Positions 1 to 6,481 of a stretch of DNA of 64,000 bases are shown here, one piece after another. Source of the DNA: Fusobacterium ulcerans ATCC 49185 (lineage in GTDB: Bacteria > Fusobacteriota > Fusobacteriia > Fusobacteriales > Fusobacteriaceae); the NCBI RefSeq assembly GCF_900683735.1, contig NZ_LR215979.1, positions 1,426,001 to 1,490,000 on the forward strand, given 5' to 3'. Position numbers and translations under genes: made by a program. The notes beneath the pieces were generated by a model that was not told where the DNA came from, made no database searches, and worked only from the letters and a program-made list of their open reading frames with translations. How positions within the stretch are numbered: the first letter of the stretch is position 1; each line of letters begins with the position of its first letter.

Positions 1-761
1 TTTTGATATGTTCCCATTAAAGAATCATTTAATCCAAGAACATCTTCAAAGATGAGTGAAGTCTTCAATCTGTCTCTTCCTGTAGATTTCTGTCCTAAAT
101 CATTGTAGTTAATTGTACCAGATATTTTTTTGCTTCTCTGATTATCAATTTCGATTATACTGCCGCCAAGAGTTTCTCCTGCTAGAATATCAAGTTTAGC
201 ATTATTAGAAGACACTGAATTCAAATTATCTATTCCTTGATCTAAATCATTAATATTTAGTATATCTCCTTTTGAAGTAGGAAAAGATGTAAAAATATTA
301 ATTTTTCCTTTGCTGTTGTCTTTAAATCTTATCCCTTCAATATACCCTTCTAAAACTTTTAAAACTATTTTTCCCTCAGATATATCAGCTTTATCCATAT
401 CCATTTTTACTCTTACTGCAATATACCCTTTAACTAAATATAGGTTTTCAAGCTCTTTCATAAGATTAAGAATATTTTTCCCACCTATTTTACCAGTATA
501 TTTCTTTTTTAATTTTTTAATTTCTGAAGCCTTTAAAATGGTATTACCATTTATTTCAATACTTCTTATCTCATCCCCAACAGCTTCAATATTTTCTTCT
601 AATTTATTTAATTGAATCTCATCTTTTACTTCTGCTTTTTCTAGCCTTCTTATTTCTTCTTCATGTATTCTTCTTTCTTCCCTGTTTAATTCCTGTTGAT
701 TAGCATAACAACAATAACTAAATATAAAAAAAAGCCAAATCCATATTTTTCTAATTTGCAT
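1..761 (-). CDS. ShlB/FhaC/HecB-family (TpsB) two-partner secretion transporter, N-terminal part
   Basis: The gene runs off the left window edge; about 253 N-terminal codons are visible. The start is ATG at 761 after GGGAGAG. A signal peptide (MQIRKIWIWLFFIFSYCCYA) is followed by a charged helix and a POTRA-type domain at about residues 65-145 (IRSIEINGNTIL, then LYLVKGYIAVRVKM and GKIVLKVLEGYIEGI). This is the order seen in TpsB outer-membrane transporters. The segment SKKISGTINYNDLGQKSTG looks like the start of the 16-strand barrel. By family, it would secrete a TpsA exoprotein across the outer membrane. A fragment with TpsA-like sequence lies upstream at 1792-2034, so this may be a decayed or rearranged TPS locus. 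The barrel is not visible, so intactness cannot be judged. Confidence 0.85.
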   Translation of the reverse strand, partial: MQIRKIWIWLFFIFSYCCYANQQELNREERRIHEEEIRRLEKAEVKDEIQLNKLEENIEAVGDEIRSIEINGNTILKASEIKKLKKKYTGKIGGKNILNLMKELENLYLVKGYIAVRVKMDMDKADISEGKIVLKVLEGYIEGIRFKDNSKGKINIFTSFPTSKGDILNINDLDQGIDNLNSVSSNNAKLDILAGETLGGSIIEIDNQRSKKISGTINYNDLGQKSTGRDRLKTSLIFEDVLGLNDSLMGTYQ

Positions 762-844
762 AAAATCTCTCCCAATAAAACTTTCAATATTTACAATTTA
801 TTATTTAAGTTGTTCTGCCTTTAATCCTAAACAACATTAAAGTC

Positions 845-966
845 TATACTTTAAGTATATATTTTAATATTATCATTTTTTTAGAATTTTATATACTAAA
901 AAATACCTTTATTTTTGAAAAAATATACTTTATTATCTATAATACGTTTTTTTAGAATTTTATATA
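845..966. promoter_or_regulatory. Dyad and direct repeats upstream of the TpsB gene
   Basis: The gene-free stretch 762-1117 is extremely AT-rich. It holds a perfect 7-1-7 dyad (TATACTTTAAGTATA, 845-859) about 84 bp upstream of the TpsB start. It also holds a 20-bp direct repeat (T7, AGAATTTTATATA) at 876-895 and 947-966, with a 71-bp period. These could be operator or promoter elements. Nothing here looks coding. Confidence 0.3.
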
Positions 967-1117
967 AATTTTAAATCATTTTAATTATGAAAATATATAC
1001 AAAAAAGCCTGAAAAACTCATATTTTACAAAGAAATGAAATAAGAATATTAAAGATGTAGAAGAGGAAAATTAAAAAAAGTATAATTATTTTTAATATAA
1101 ATATTTTAATTAAAAAA

Positions 1118-1145
1118 GCCTAGTCTACTTATAGCAGTACTAGGC
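1118..1145 (-). terminator. Rho-independent terminator after the small membrane-protein gene
   Basis: GCCTAGT (1118-1124) pairs with ACTAGGC (1139-1145). On the minus strand the stem is followed by TTTTTTAATT. It lies about 55 bp downstream of the 1202-1474 stop. Confidence 0.7.
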
Positions 1146-1201
1146 CTTTATAAAATAAGATTATTTATAGATTAGTTAATAAAGAGTAAGTGAAAAAATC
1201 C

Positions 1202-1474
1202 TTATATTTGGGTTGCTGCAAATATTCCCAAAATTCCAAAGAACAAAATAATCCATAGCAAAAGAAATATTCCTATAAGAATTAAGCTTGCTATCAAATA
1301 ATTTTTTAAGTTTAAATTTGTCTTTTCGGAAACTAGCCAAACAATCCACATTACTATATTCACAATAGGAATCATAAATATTATAAGGACTTTTAACCAA
1401 TCTTTTATCCCCAGAACTTTTTCCTGTTCTCTTATTTTCCTAATATCTGTTTCAATGTGTTCTTCAGTATTCAT
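1202..1474 (-). CDS. Small two-helix membrane protein
   Basis: A 90-residue protein starting at ATG 1474 after AAAGGAG. A polar N-terminal segment of about 25 residues (MNTEEHIETDIRKIREQEKV) precedes two hydrophobic helices, roughly residues 27-48 (LKVLIIFMIPIVNIVMWIVW) and 60-86. I recognise no enzymatic motif. It resembles the many short unknown inner-membrane proteins in which a cytoplasmic tail precedes a helical hairpin. It sits between a TpsA-like fragment and the TpsB gene on the same strand and has its own terminator. Function unknown. Confidence 0.65.
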   Translation of the reverse strand: MNTEEHIETDIRKIREQEKVLGIKDWLKVLIIFMIPIVNIVMWIVWLVSEKTNLNLKNYLIASLILIGIFLLLWIILFFGILGIFAATQI

Positions 1475-1493
1475 TTATATTCTCCTTTCATAT

Positions 1494-1571
1494 TTACATT
1501 TTTTTTATTAAATAAGTCTTTATTTCACCAATATTTACTTTTATTTTCTTGCTTACTATTTCTGACATCAT
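1494..1571 (-). CDS. Possible 25-residue small ORF upstream of the membrane protein
   Basis: The peptide MMSEIVSKKIKVNIGEIKTY... starts at tandem ATG codons preceded by AGGAG about 8 nt upstream. It ends 19 nt before the next gene, whose ribosome site lies in the gap. It is lysine-rich and has no signal peptide. It could be a leader peptide, a real small gene or the N-terminal remnant of a lost gene. Support is only the ribosome site and spacing. Confidence 0.3.
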   Translation of the reverse strand: MMSEIVSKKIKVNIGEIKTYLIKKM

Positions 1572-1791
1572 TTCATTTCTCCTAAAAATATCTTTATATA
1601 TTCTGCTTTAAGAAAAAGTTTGAAAAAAAGAATCAATATTCCTCCTATCAAATTAGATAAGCCTACTGTTTCCAATACTGTTAGTAAAGAAAGAAGTTGC
1701 TCTAACTTCTAAACTACCAATTAATAAAAAGAAAAATTTAGTATTTTTATTAAGAATAGTATAAAAGATATCAACAGTTCATCTGCATTAT

Positions 1792-2034
1792 TTATACAGT
1801 ATCCACATTAATATCCTTTATGATTTCTTGTGCTTTACTTTCATCCCTGTTAAGTCCTTCAGGATTCTCTTCCTTACCATTAATAATTATTGTTCCATTT
1901 CCTATAGTTGCATGTGTAATTTGTTCTCTATCTACAGCACTATAGCTTCCTTCAACTACTTTCTTATCACTTAAACTTTCCTTAACTTCTTTTAAATTTT
2001 GAGTTATAATAGTCCAAACATATTTAAATTTCAA
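1792..2034 (-). pseudogene. Fragment of a TpsA/filamentous-haemagglutinin-like exoprotein
   Basis: About 80 codons are open, but the only start is a TTG that overlaps the end of the preceding gene, without a ribosome site. The segment REQITHATIGNGTIII...NPEGLNRDESKAQEI matches, from memory, a motif found deep inside large fusobacterial haemagglutinin-type exoproteins rather than a complete small protein. It is followed by a stop and no further similar sequence. With a TpsB transporter about 1 kb downstream on the same strand, the simplest reading is the remnant of a deleted TpsA gene. It could still be a short expressed peptide. Confidence 0.5.
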
Positions 2035-2698
2035 TATGTAATTTATTTTTGGTTATAGATGTATTTTCTTCTATCTCTTTCAGTTTTACCTTGCTTATAT
2101 ACAATTCTGATAGATCTTTAAATAATATTTTTTCTTCTTTGTAATCAAGATATTTTATTAAATTAATATTTACTATAGTTCCTCGCTCAACTTTATAGAA
2201 ATTAGCAAATTCAATTAAACTAGTTTCAACAGTAGAAAAATTAATTTTTAATGTAAAAATCTCTTTATTTAAAATATTGAATTGTACTCTTCTGGATACT
2301 CTGCAGTAATTTATATAAGTTACTTCAGAAAATTCAAGAATTCCTTTCTGATAAATATCACTCAAATAAAATTGGGTATATTTAGTTTGAGTATTTTTTA
2401 GTTTCTCTATACTTTTTTCAATTTCATAGATATCCTGCCTTAAAATACAGTCTGTAACCTGTTTATTTAAAAATAAAGTCCGCATTTTTTGAATATCATT
2501 TTTTCCCAAAACAGCAATAACCGGAATTCCTCTTAAAAAAATATCCCTTATTTTTAAATCTGCTTCCTTAGAGGTAATATCTATTATAAAAATTTGAAAA
2601 TCTGCATCACTTCCATTATATTCTATAAACTCATAATCTAAAACTTCTCTTAAAAGAATAAGCAAATTCTCCTGAATGTCTGTTCCTATCTTAATCAT
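2024..2698 (-). CDS. LytTR-family DNA-binding response regulator with a degenerate receiver
   Basis: A 224-residue protein. Residues 1-100 look like a diverged receiver. An Asp lies at the end of a predicted third strand (FQIFIIDITSK), but the usual N-terminal acidic pair is not obvious and the conserved C-terminal Lys appears as Arg (DCILRQD). Residues about 125-215 match the LytTR DNA-binding domain (VTYINYCRVSRRVQFNI, then FYKVERGTIVNINLIKYL). Its first codons overlap the end of the membrane-protein gene 2691-4250 by 8 bp, so the two are translationally coupled. By family it should bind paired direct repeats with about a 21-bp period, a pattern seen at 17129-17191. Confidence 0.8.
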   Translation of the reverse strand: MIKIGTDIQENLLILLREVLDYEFIEYNGSDADFQIFIIDITSKEADLKIRDIFLRGIPVIAVLGKNDIQKMRTLFLNKQVTDCILRQDIYEIEKSIEKLKNTQTKYTQFYLSDIYQKGILEFSEVTYINYCRVSRRVQFNILNKEIFTLKINFSTVETSLIEFANFYKVERGTIVNINLIKYLDYKEEKILFKDLSELYISKVKLKEIEENTSITKNKLHIEI

Positions 2699-4250
2699 AA
2701 AAACTTATCTCCTTATAAATAGAGTTGAGTCTAATATTGCTTGCTATACTTGAAATATTTTCAGCCAATTTAAATAAATATCTTATTTCCTCTACATTTA
2801 GCGAAGTTGAACCTTCTTCAATAAATATAATTCCAACACAAGGATTTTTATTAAAAGCTAATCTTATTCCAAAGGAATACTTTTCATCTTTTATATTATC
2901 TTTTTCTATATATAAATCATCTTCTAGGAAGTCAAGTTCATATATATATTCTTTAATTGCCTCATTATTAAAAAATAATTTTATATTAACAGATTTTATA
3001 TTAATATTTTTCTGAATTTCTTTTTTCAATTCTTCTTTAAACTCAAGTTCATTTTGAGCCAGACATAATTTATTATATGCTTTCTCAATATTTTTATCTT
3101 TAAATACCATAATTTTTTTTAATGCTTCAGTATAAAAATCTAATATAAAAATAGTAAATAAAATTAAAAAAGGTTCTTTCAGCGTTTTGAAATAGAAAAG
3201 AACAATATATGAAATAGTAAATCCAAGTATATATCGCACTACCCTATTTATATTCTGGTTATATATCCTTAAATTAACAAAACAAATTCCCCAGTAAATA
3301 CACATATACTCAATTAATCTTATAAAATAATATAAATTTATAGCTTTTGGAAATAATAAATAAAAAAATTCCAAGAAAAAATATACAGCAATAATTGTAA
3401 TCCAATAAAATTTATTAGTAAATTCAGCAAATTTTTTATTTATAATTAAATTAAATAGCAGTATAATCAAAATTATTCTTCTTAAATTAATAAATTTATA
3501 AAGTCCTTGCAAAAATATTAAAATTATTTCATGATGATGAGATAAATGTGCATAAACTTCTGGAAAAATCAGATTTACACAAATTATTATATAATGAAAT
3601 AAAGTTAACGTAAGCAATATATAAACAAAAATTCTCATTTTTTTAAATTTTTTATCCAACATATGATTTAAAACATATAATATAAGAATACATCCTAAAA
3701 TAAATGAAATTGAAAAATCTGTAATTACCATAAAATTATTTTGAATATCACCTTTAATAGAAAAAAATAACTTTGCCATTAAAAGAAAAAAAGAGATGTT
3801 AAGAACTTTATCCTTTTTTATGTGATCTTTTATTTTTATATAAATATTAAAGTTCAAAATAATAAGTGCTAAAGTCACTGCATTAAGAACAATTTTTTGA
3901 TTTCGTGAAAATATATCTCCTTGAAGATGTATTATTATTTTTTTCCATGTATCATTTTTTACAAAAGGAACATATTTAACTTTATTATCATAATCAATTT
4001 TCAGTAAATATTCGCCATTAGGAACATTAAAAAATAGTTTACCACTTATAAAATTTTTTGTTTTAAAATCTAAATGAGTTCCATTTAAAGTAAAAATTGA
4101 ATATTCTCCAATATTTCTATCTAAAACTTCAGTATACTTTATTTGAGGAATAATATAAACAAAATTATTTTCATTTCTAGAATCATATTTTAATACTAAA
4201 ACTAAAAAAATACTTATAACCCCAATACATAATAATATTTTTTTATTCAT
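2691..4250 (-). CDS. Multi-pass membrane sensor-like protein lacking a kinase domain, partner of the LytTR regulator
   Basis: A 519-residue protein. It has an N-terminal membrane anchor (residues about 5-22), an extracytoplasmic domain to about residue 110, then roughly eight hydrophobic segments to about residue 370. A soluble C-terminal part begins with a coiled coil (KAYNKLCLAQNELEFKEELKKEI). The soluble part could be GAF-like. No histidine-kinase H-box or ATP-binding N/G boxes are visible. The layout recalls 7TM receptors with an extracytoplasmic domain. Overlap with the regulator gene suggests it controls that regulator directly, as in LytTR regulator/membrane-inhibitor pairs, but this is inference. 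Confidence 0.6.
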   Translation of the reverse strand: MNKKILLCIGVISIFLVLVLKYDSRNENNFVYIIPQIKYTEVLDRNIGEYSIFTLNGTHLDFKTKNFISGKLFFNVPNGEYLLKIDYDNKVKYVPFVKNDTWKKIIIHLQGDIFSRNQKIVLNAVTLALIILNFNIYIKIKDHIKKDKVLNISFFLLMAKLFFSIKGDIQNNFMVITDFSISFILGCILILYVLNHMLDKKFKKMRIFVYILLTLTLFHYIIICVNLIFPEVYAHLSHHHEIILIFLQGLYKFINLRRIILIILLFNLIINKKFAEFTNKFYWITIIAVYFFLEFFYLLFPKAINLYYFIRLIEYMCIYWGICFVNLRIYNQNINRVVRYILGFTISYIVLFYFKTLKEPFLILFTIFILDFYTEALKKIMVFKDKNIEKAYNKLCLAQNELEFKEELKKEIQKNINIKSVNIKLFFNNEAIKEYIYELDFLEDDLYIEKDNIKDEKYSFGIRLAFNKNPCVGIIFIEEGSTSLNVEEIRYLFKLAENISSIASNIRLNSIYKEISFYD

Positions 4251-4350
4251 TTTATCTCCTTTATATTATTTTTAATAATATAAGTTTTATCCTAATTATC
4301 ATTCTCTTTTTTTAATTTTTAGAAATAAATAAAAGTCTTTATTTTTATAA

Positions 4351-4391
4351 AAAAATCAAGAAAAAATTTTCATAACTTCTTCTTGATTTTT
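4351..4391 (-). terminator. Terminator between adhesin module 1 and the LytTR operon
   Basis: AAAAATCAAGAA (4351-4362) pairs perfectly with TTCTTGATTTTT (4380-4391), with U-rich flanks on both strands. It lies between the last module 1 gene and the start of the sensor gene, and would stop module 1 transcripts. Confidence 0.7.
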
Positions 4392-4602
4392 ATTTTAAAA
4401 TTGAAAAAAGAATAATAAATTTAATTAAAAACTAAATATATTATTTTTAAACTTTGTTTTTATTTCAAGGATAACATTTTTCAGAAATTTAGTAAAGATA
4501 TATTTAATATTGTATTCATAATATATTTTCAATTTTCAAATAACGAATACGTTTAATAATAATCACAATTTTTATTTCTCCTTTGAACATATTGATATTA
4601 TT

Positions 4603-4674
4603 TTATGATGTAATTGTCATTACCAAGATACACCCAATTAGTAGTAAAATACATCCTATTAATATTCTTTCCAT
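4603..4674 (-). CDS. 23-residue hydrophobic microprotein with a lipobox-like start
   Basis: The ORF reads MERILIGCILLLIGC... and ends at TAA 4603. It has a textbook AAGGAGG (4680-4686) 5 nt upstream of ATG. The start IL-IGC-IL copies the signal-peptide start of the FadA-like gene 5256-5618 (MKKILIGCVLV) and of the 20-residue ORF at 25359-25421. It could be a functional membrane microprotein or the surviving signal peptide of a FadA-like gene whose body was deleted. It is the last gene of module 1. The rest of 4251-4761 apart from the terminator shows nothing coding. Confidence 0.5.
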   Translation of the reverse strand: MERILIGCILLLIGCILVMTITS

Positions 4675-4761
4675 TTTTACCTCCTTATTTTTGGATAAGA
4701 AATCATTTTTTTCTTTTAAAAGTATTTTCTACCATTATTAGTAAATAGACATATTATTTTT

Positions 4762-5040
4762 TTACATGTTAAAATTTTCCTTTAGATTTTTTCCCTGTTT
4801 GAATACTATCTTTTTTTGTGCTGGTATTTTCCCTGTCTTTTTTGTTCTTGGATTATTAAATATTCTTTCATTTGTTTCTTTCACTTCAAATTTTCCCCAG
4901 CCTTTAAGTTCAAGTTTCCCATCTTTTTTTAAAACATCAATTATTGATTCCCAAAAAACTTCTACTTTCTCTTTTGCTGTTTTTATATTTTTTAAATCCC
5001 TTTTTTCTTTCAATTCTTTTATAAAATCTACTTCTTTCAT
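4762..5040 (-). CDS. HU/IHF-family DNA-binding protein
   Basis: A 92-residue protein with the HU fold pattern. An N-terminal helical pair (VDFIKELKEKRDLKNIKTAKEKVEVFWESI) is followed by LELKGWGKFEVKET (HU: GFGTFEVRER), then the DNA-binding arm with NPRTKKTGKIPAQKKIVFKQGKNL (HU: NPQTGEEI.IPA...FKPGK). It would bend DNA as a dimer. It lies 5 nt after the RHH-like gene 5046-5246 in the module 1 tail. Two more divergent HU-like genes start module 2. An HU-like gene inside an adhesin operon suggests a local regulatory role, but a general nucleoid role cannot be excluded. Confidence 0.8.
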   Translation of the reverse strand: MKEVDFIKELKEKRDLKNIKTAKEKVEVFWESIIDVLKKDGKLELKGWGKFEVKETNERIFNNPRTKKTGKIPAQKKIVFKQGKNLKENFNM

Positions 5041-5045
5041 AAGCT

Positions 5046-5246
5046 CTATCCTTTCATATCATTTTCATCTTCTAATGCAAGCTTAAAAAGTTCTATTAAT
5101 ATTTCTGTATTATTTCTTTTTTCTCCATTAATTTCTCGTAATTCTTTTAGTTTATTTTTGATAAAAATATATTCTTCTTTTGTAAACCAGCAACCATACA
5201 AACGATATTTCTGCAGTTCATTACTTTTACTTTTTTTTATTTTCAT
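5046..5246 (-). CDS. Small ribbon-helix-helix-like protein
   Basis: A 66-residue basic protein. Residues 16-60 (LYGCWFTKEEYIFIKNKLKEL, then NNTEILIELFKLAL) fit a strand followed by two helices, as in RHH/CopG-type DNA-binding proteins. It resembles the core of the 116-residue protein at 6086-6436 (GIRVSCEEYDIIEKGL...KKIIIYLFEKY). It sits 9 nt after the FadA-like gene and 5 nt before the HU-like gene. The fold assignment is by pattern only. A DNA-binding role is plausible because of its HU-like neighbour. Confidence 0.55.
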   Translation of the reverse strand: MKIKKSKSNELQKYRLYGCWFTKEEYIFIKNKLKELREINGEKRNNTEILIELFKLALEDENDMKG

Positions 5247-5255
5247 ATATTTTCC

Positions 5256-5618
5256 CTACATAATTGCTCTGTAAATATCTATTATTTCTTCTTTAGCAGC
5301 AATTTCTGCTTCTAATTCTCCTTTCATAGTCCTGCATTTCTTTAAAAGTTCTTTATAATCCTCTTGATAATATCTATATTGCTCTACTTCAATTATATAT
5401 TTTTCTGTTTCTAAAATTTTCTGGTATTTTGCTCTTAATGATACCAATACTTTTTCAGCTTCTTCTGCTTCTGTTTTTCTTTGATTATACATAGCTGCTT
5501 CTTCTGCTTCCAACTGCTGAAAAGTAAGTTCAAGCTGTTCAAATGTTGATACTGCTTCTATTGCAGAATATGACACAGTTGATATTACTAACACACATCC
5601 TATCAGAATTTTTTTCAT
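5256..5618 (-). CDS. FadA-family-like exported coiled-coil adhesin
   Basis: A 120-residue protein with a signal peptide (MKKILIGCVLVISTVSYSA) that also contains an IGC triplet, so lipidation is possible. The mature part is an all-helical, Glu/Lys-rich coiled coil (FEQLELTFQQLEAEEAAMYNQ; later YYQEDYKELLKKCRTMKGEL) ordered like FadA (LDAEYQNL...; FYKSQYQDLASKYEDAL). FadA proteins are about 110-130 residues and form helical hairpins on the fusobacterial surface. It is more diverged from FadA than 37236-37628. It follows the SurA-like gene by 10 nt and lies in the module 1 tail, so surface display with the autotransporter is likely. Confidence 0.65.
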   Translation of the reverse strand: MKKILIGCVLVISTVSYSAIEAVSTFEQLELTFQQLEAEEAAMYNQRKTEAEEAEKVLVSLRAKYQKILETEKYIIEVEQYRYYQEDYKELLKKCRTMKGELEAEIAAKEEIIDIYRAIM

Positions 5619-5628
5619 AACTTCCCTC

Positions 5629-6063
5629 CTATTTATTTTCTTCTTTTTTTACTTCTTCTGTTGATATAGGCGTATATTCTTTCAACAAATCATTTATTTT
5701 ATATTTTTCAACTATTCCATTTATTACTTTTACTTTTTCCTCTCCAAGCTTCTGATTAAACAAAGCTTGCTGAAGCTGGGGATATATATCCATTGTATTT
5801 TTATCTTTTAAGAATTCGGCATTGTTTTTATATGCTTCCAAAAGCTCATAATCATATATTTGAACTGTTTTCTGGGCTATTGAATTAAGATAATATTCTA
5901 TCTCCATATTAAGCCTCATTTCCTCTAGATATTTCTTCTCTTCTTCTGTATATTCTTTATTCTCCATTTCAGCAAGTATAGCTTTCCTCACTAAAAGTTG
6001 AGCTATCCCATCTTTATTCCCATTTAATTTTTTCAATTCTTCTTTTGTTAATTTTATCTGCAT
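5629..6063 (-). CDS. SurA N-terminal-like helical protein, module 1 copy
   Basis: A 144-residue protein. The start is ATG 6063 behind AAGGAGAG; an upstream in-frame TTG has no ribosome site. Helices such as IAQLLVRKAILAEMENKEYT, then MEIEYYLNSIAQKTVQIYDYELLEAYKNN and the C-terminal VKVINGIVEKYKINDLL follow the pattern of the SurA/PpiC chaperone N-terminal domain (TV.D.E....Y). The same pattern is found in the lipoprotein 38157-38777. There is no signal peptide and no parvulin domain. A close paralogue (25433-25861) sits right after the second autotransporter. A role in handling these very long passengers is inferred; a lack of export signal argues for cytoplasmic action. Confidence 0.6.
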   Translation of the reverse strand: MQIKLTKEELKKLNGNKDGIAQLLVRKAILAEMENKEYTEEEKKYLEEMRLNMEIEYYLNSIAQKTVQIYDYELLEAYKNNAEFLKDKNTMDIYPQLQQALFNQKLGEEKVKVINGIVEKYKINDLLKEYTPISTEEVKKEENK

Positions 6064-6085
6064 ATTCTCTCCTTGTTTCAATATT

Positions 6086-6436
6086 TCAAATATTAAAAAT
6101 ATTTTTTAATCCCTTACTTTGAATTTTTTTATAAAATTCTTTTAATTGTTTTTTCTCCTCTTTGCTGTAAATGTCTTTATTCAATTTTTTACTTATTAAT
6201 TTAAGAAGCAATTCATCTAATTCTGCTTTATCTCCTATGTGAAATTTATTATATTTTTCAAAAAGATATATAATTATTTTTTTATTAGTTTTAAATTTAG
6301 GCTTTAATTTAGCAAGACCTTTTTCTATTATATCGTATTCTTCACAACTGACTCTTATTCCTAATATAGTCTTAACTTTGTTTCCGCTTCCTAAAGGTCT
6401 TCCTCTTTTTTGTATTTTTGTACTCATATTTTTCAC
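6086..6436 (-). CDS. AT-hook/ribbon-helix-helix-like protein
   Basis: A 116-residue, very basic protein. Near the N-terminus is KRGRPLGSGNK, an AT-hook-like GRP core. This is followed by LGIRVSCEEYDIIEKGLAKL...NKKIIIYLFEKYN, a strand and two helices reminiscent of RHH proteins. The C-terminal third is a lysine-rich helix (YSKEEKKQLKEFYKKIQSKGL). It lies between the autotransporter terminator hairpin (6445-6477) and the SurA-like gene. No counterpart lies at this position in module 2. It is probably a DNA-binding regulator, target unknown. Confidence 0.55.
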   Translation of the reverse strand: MKNMSTKIQKRGRPLGSGNKVKTILGIRVSCEEYDIIEKGLAKLKPKFKTNKKIIIYLFEKYNKFHIGDKAELDELLLKLISKKLNKDIYSKEEKKQLKEFYKKIQSKGLKNIFNI

Positions 6437-6444
6437 CTTTAAAT

Positions 6445-6477
6445 AATAAACTGTCCCTATATAAGGGACAGTTTATT
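6445..6477 (-). terminator. Strong hairpin directly after autotransporter 1
   Basis: AATAAACTGTCCC (6445-6457) pairs perfectly over 13 bp with GGGACAGTTTATT (6465-6477), with a 7-nt loop, beginning 4 nt after the autotransporter stop. The downstream U-tract on the minus strand is weak, so it could be a partial terminator or a 3' stabiliser that lowers expression of the small downstream genes. Confidence 0.65.
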
Positions 6478-6481
6478 CAAT

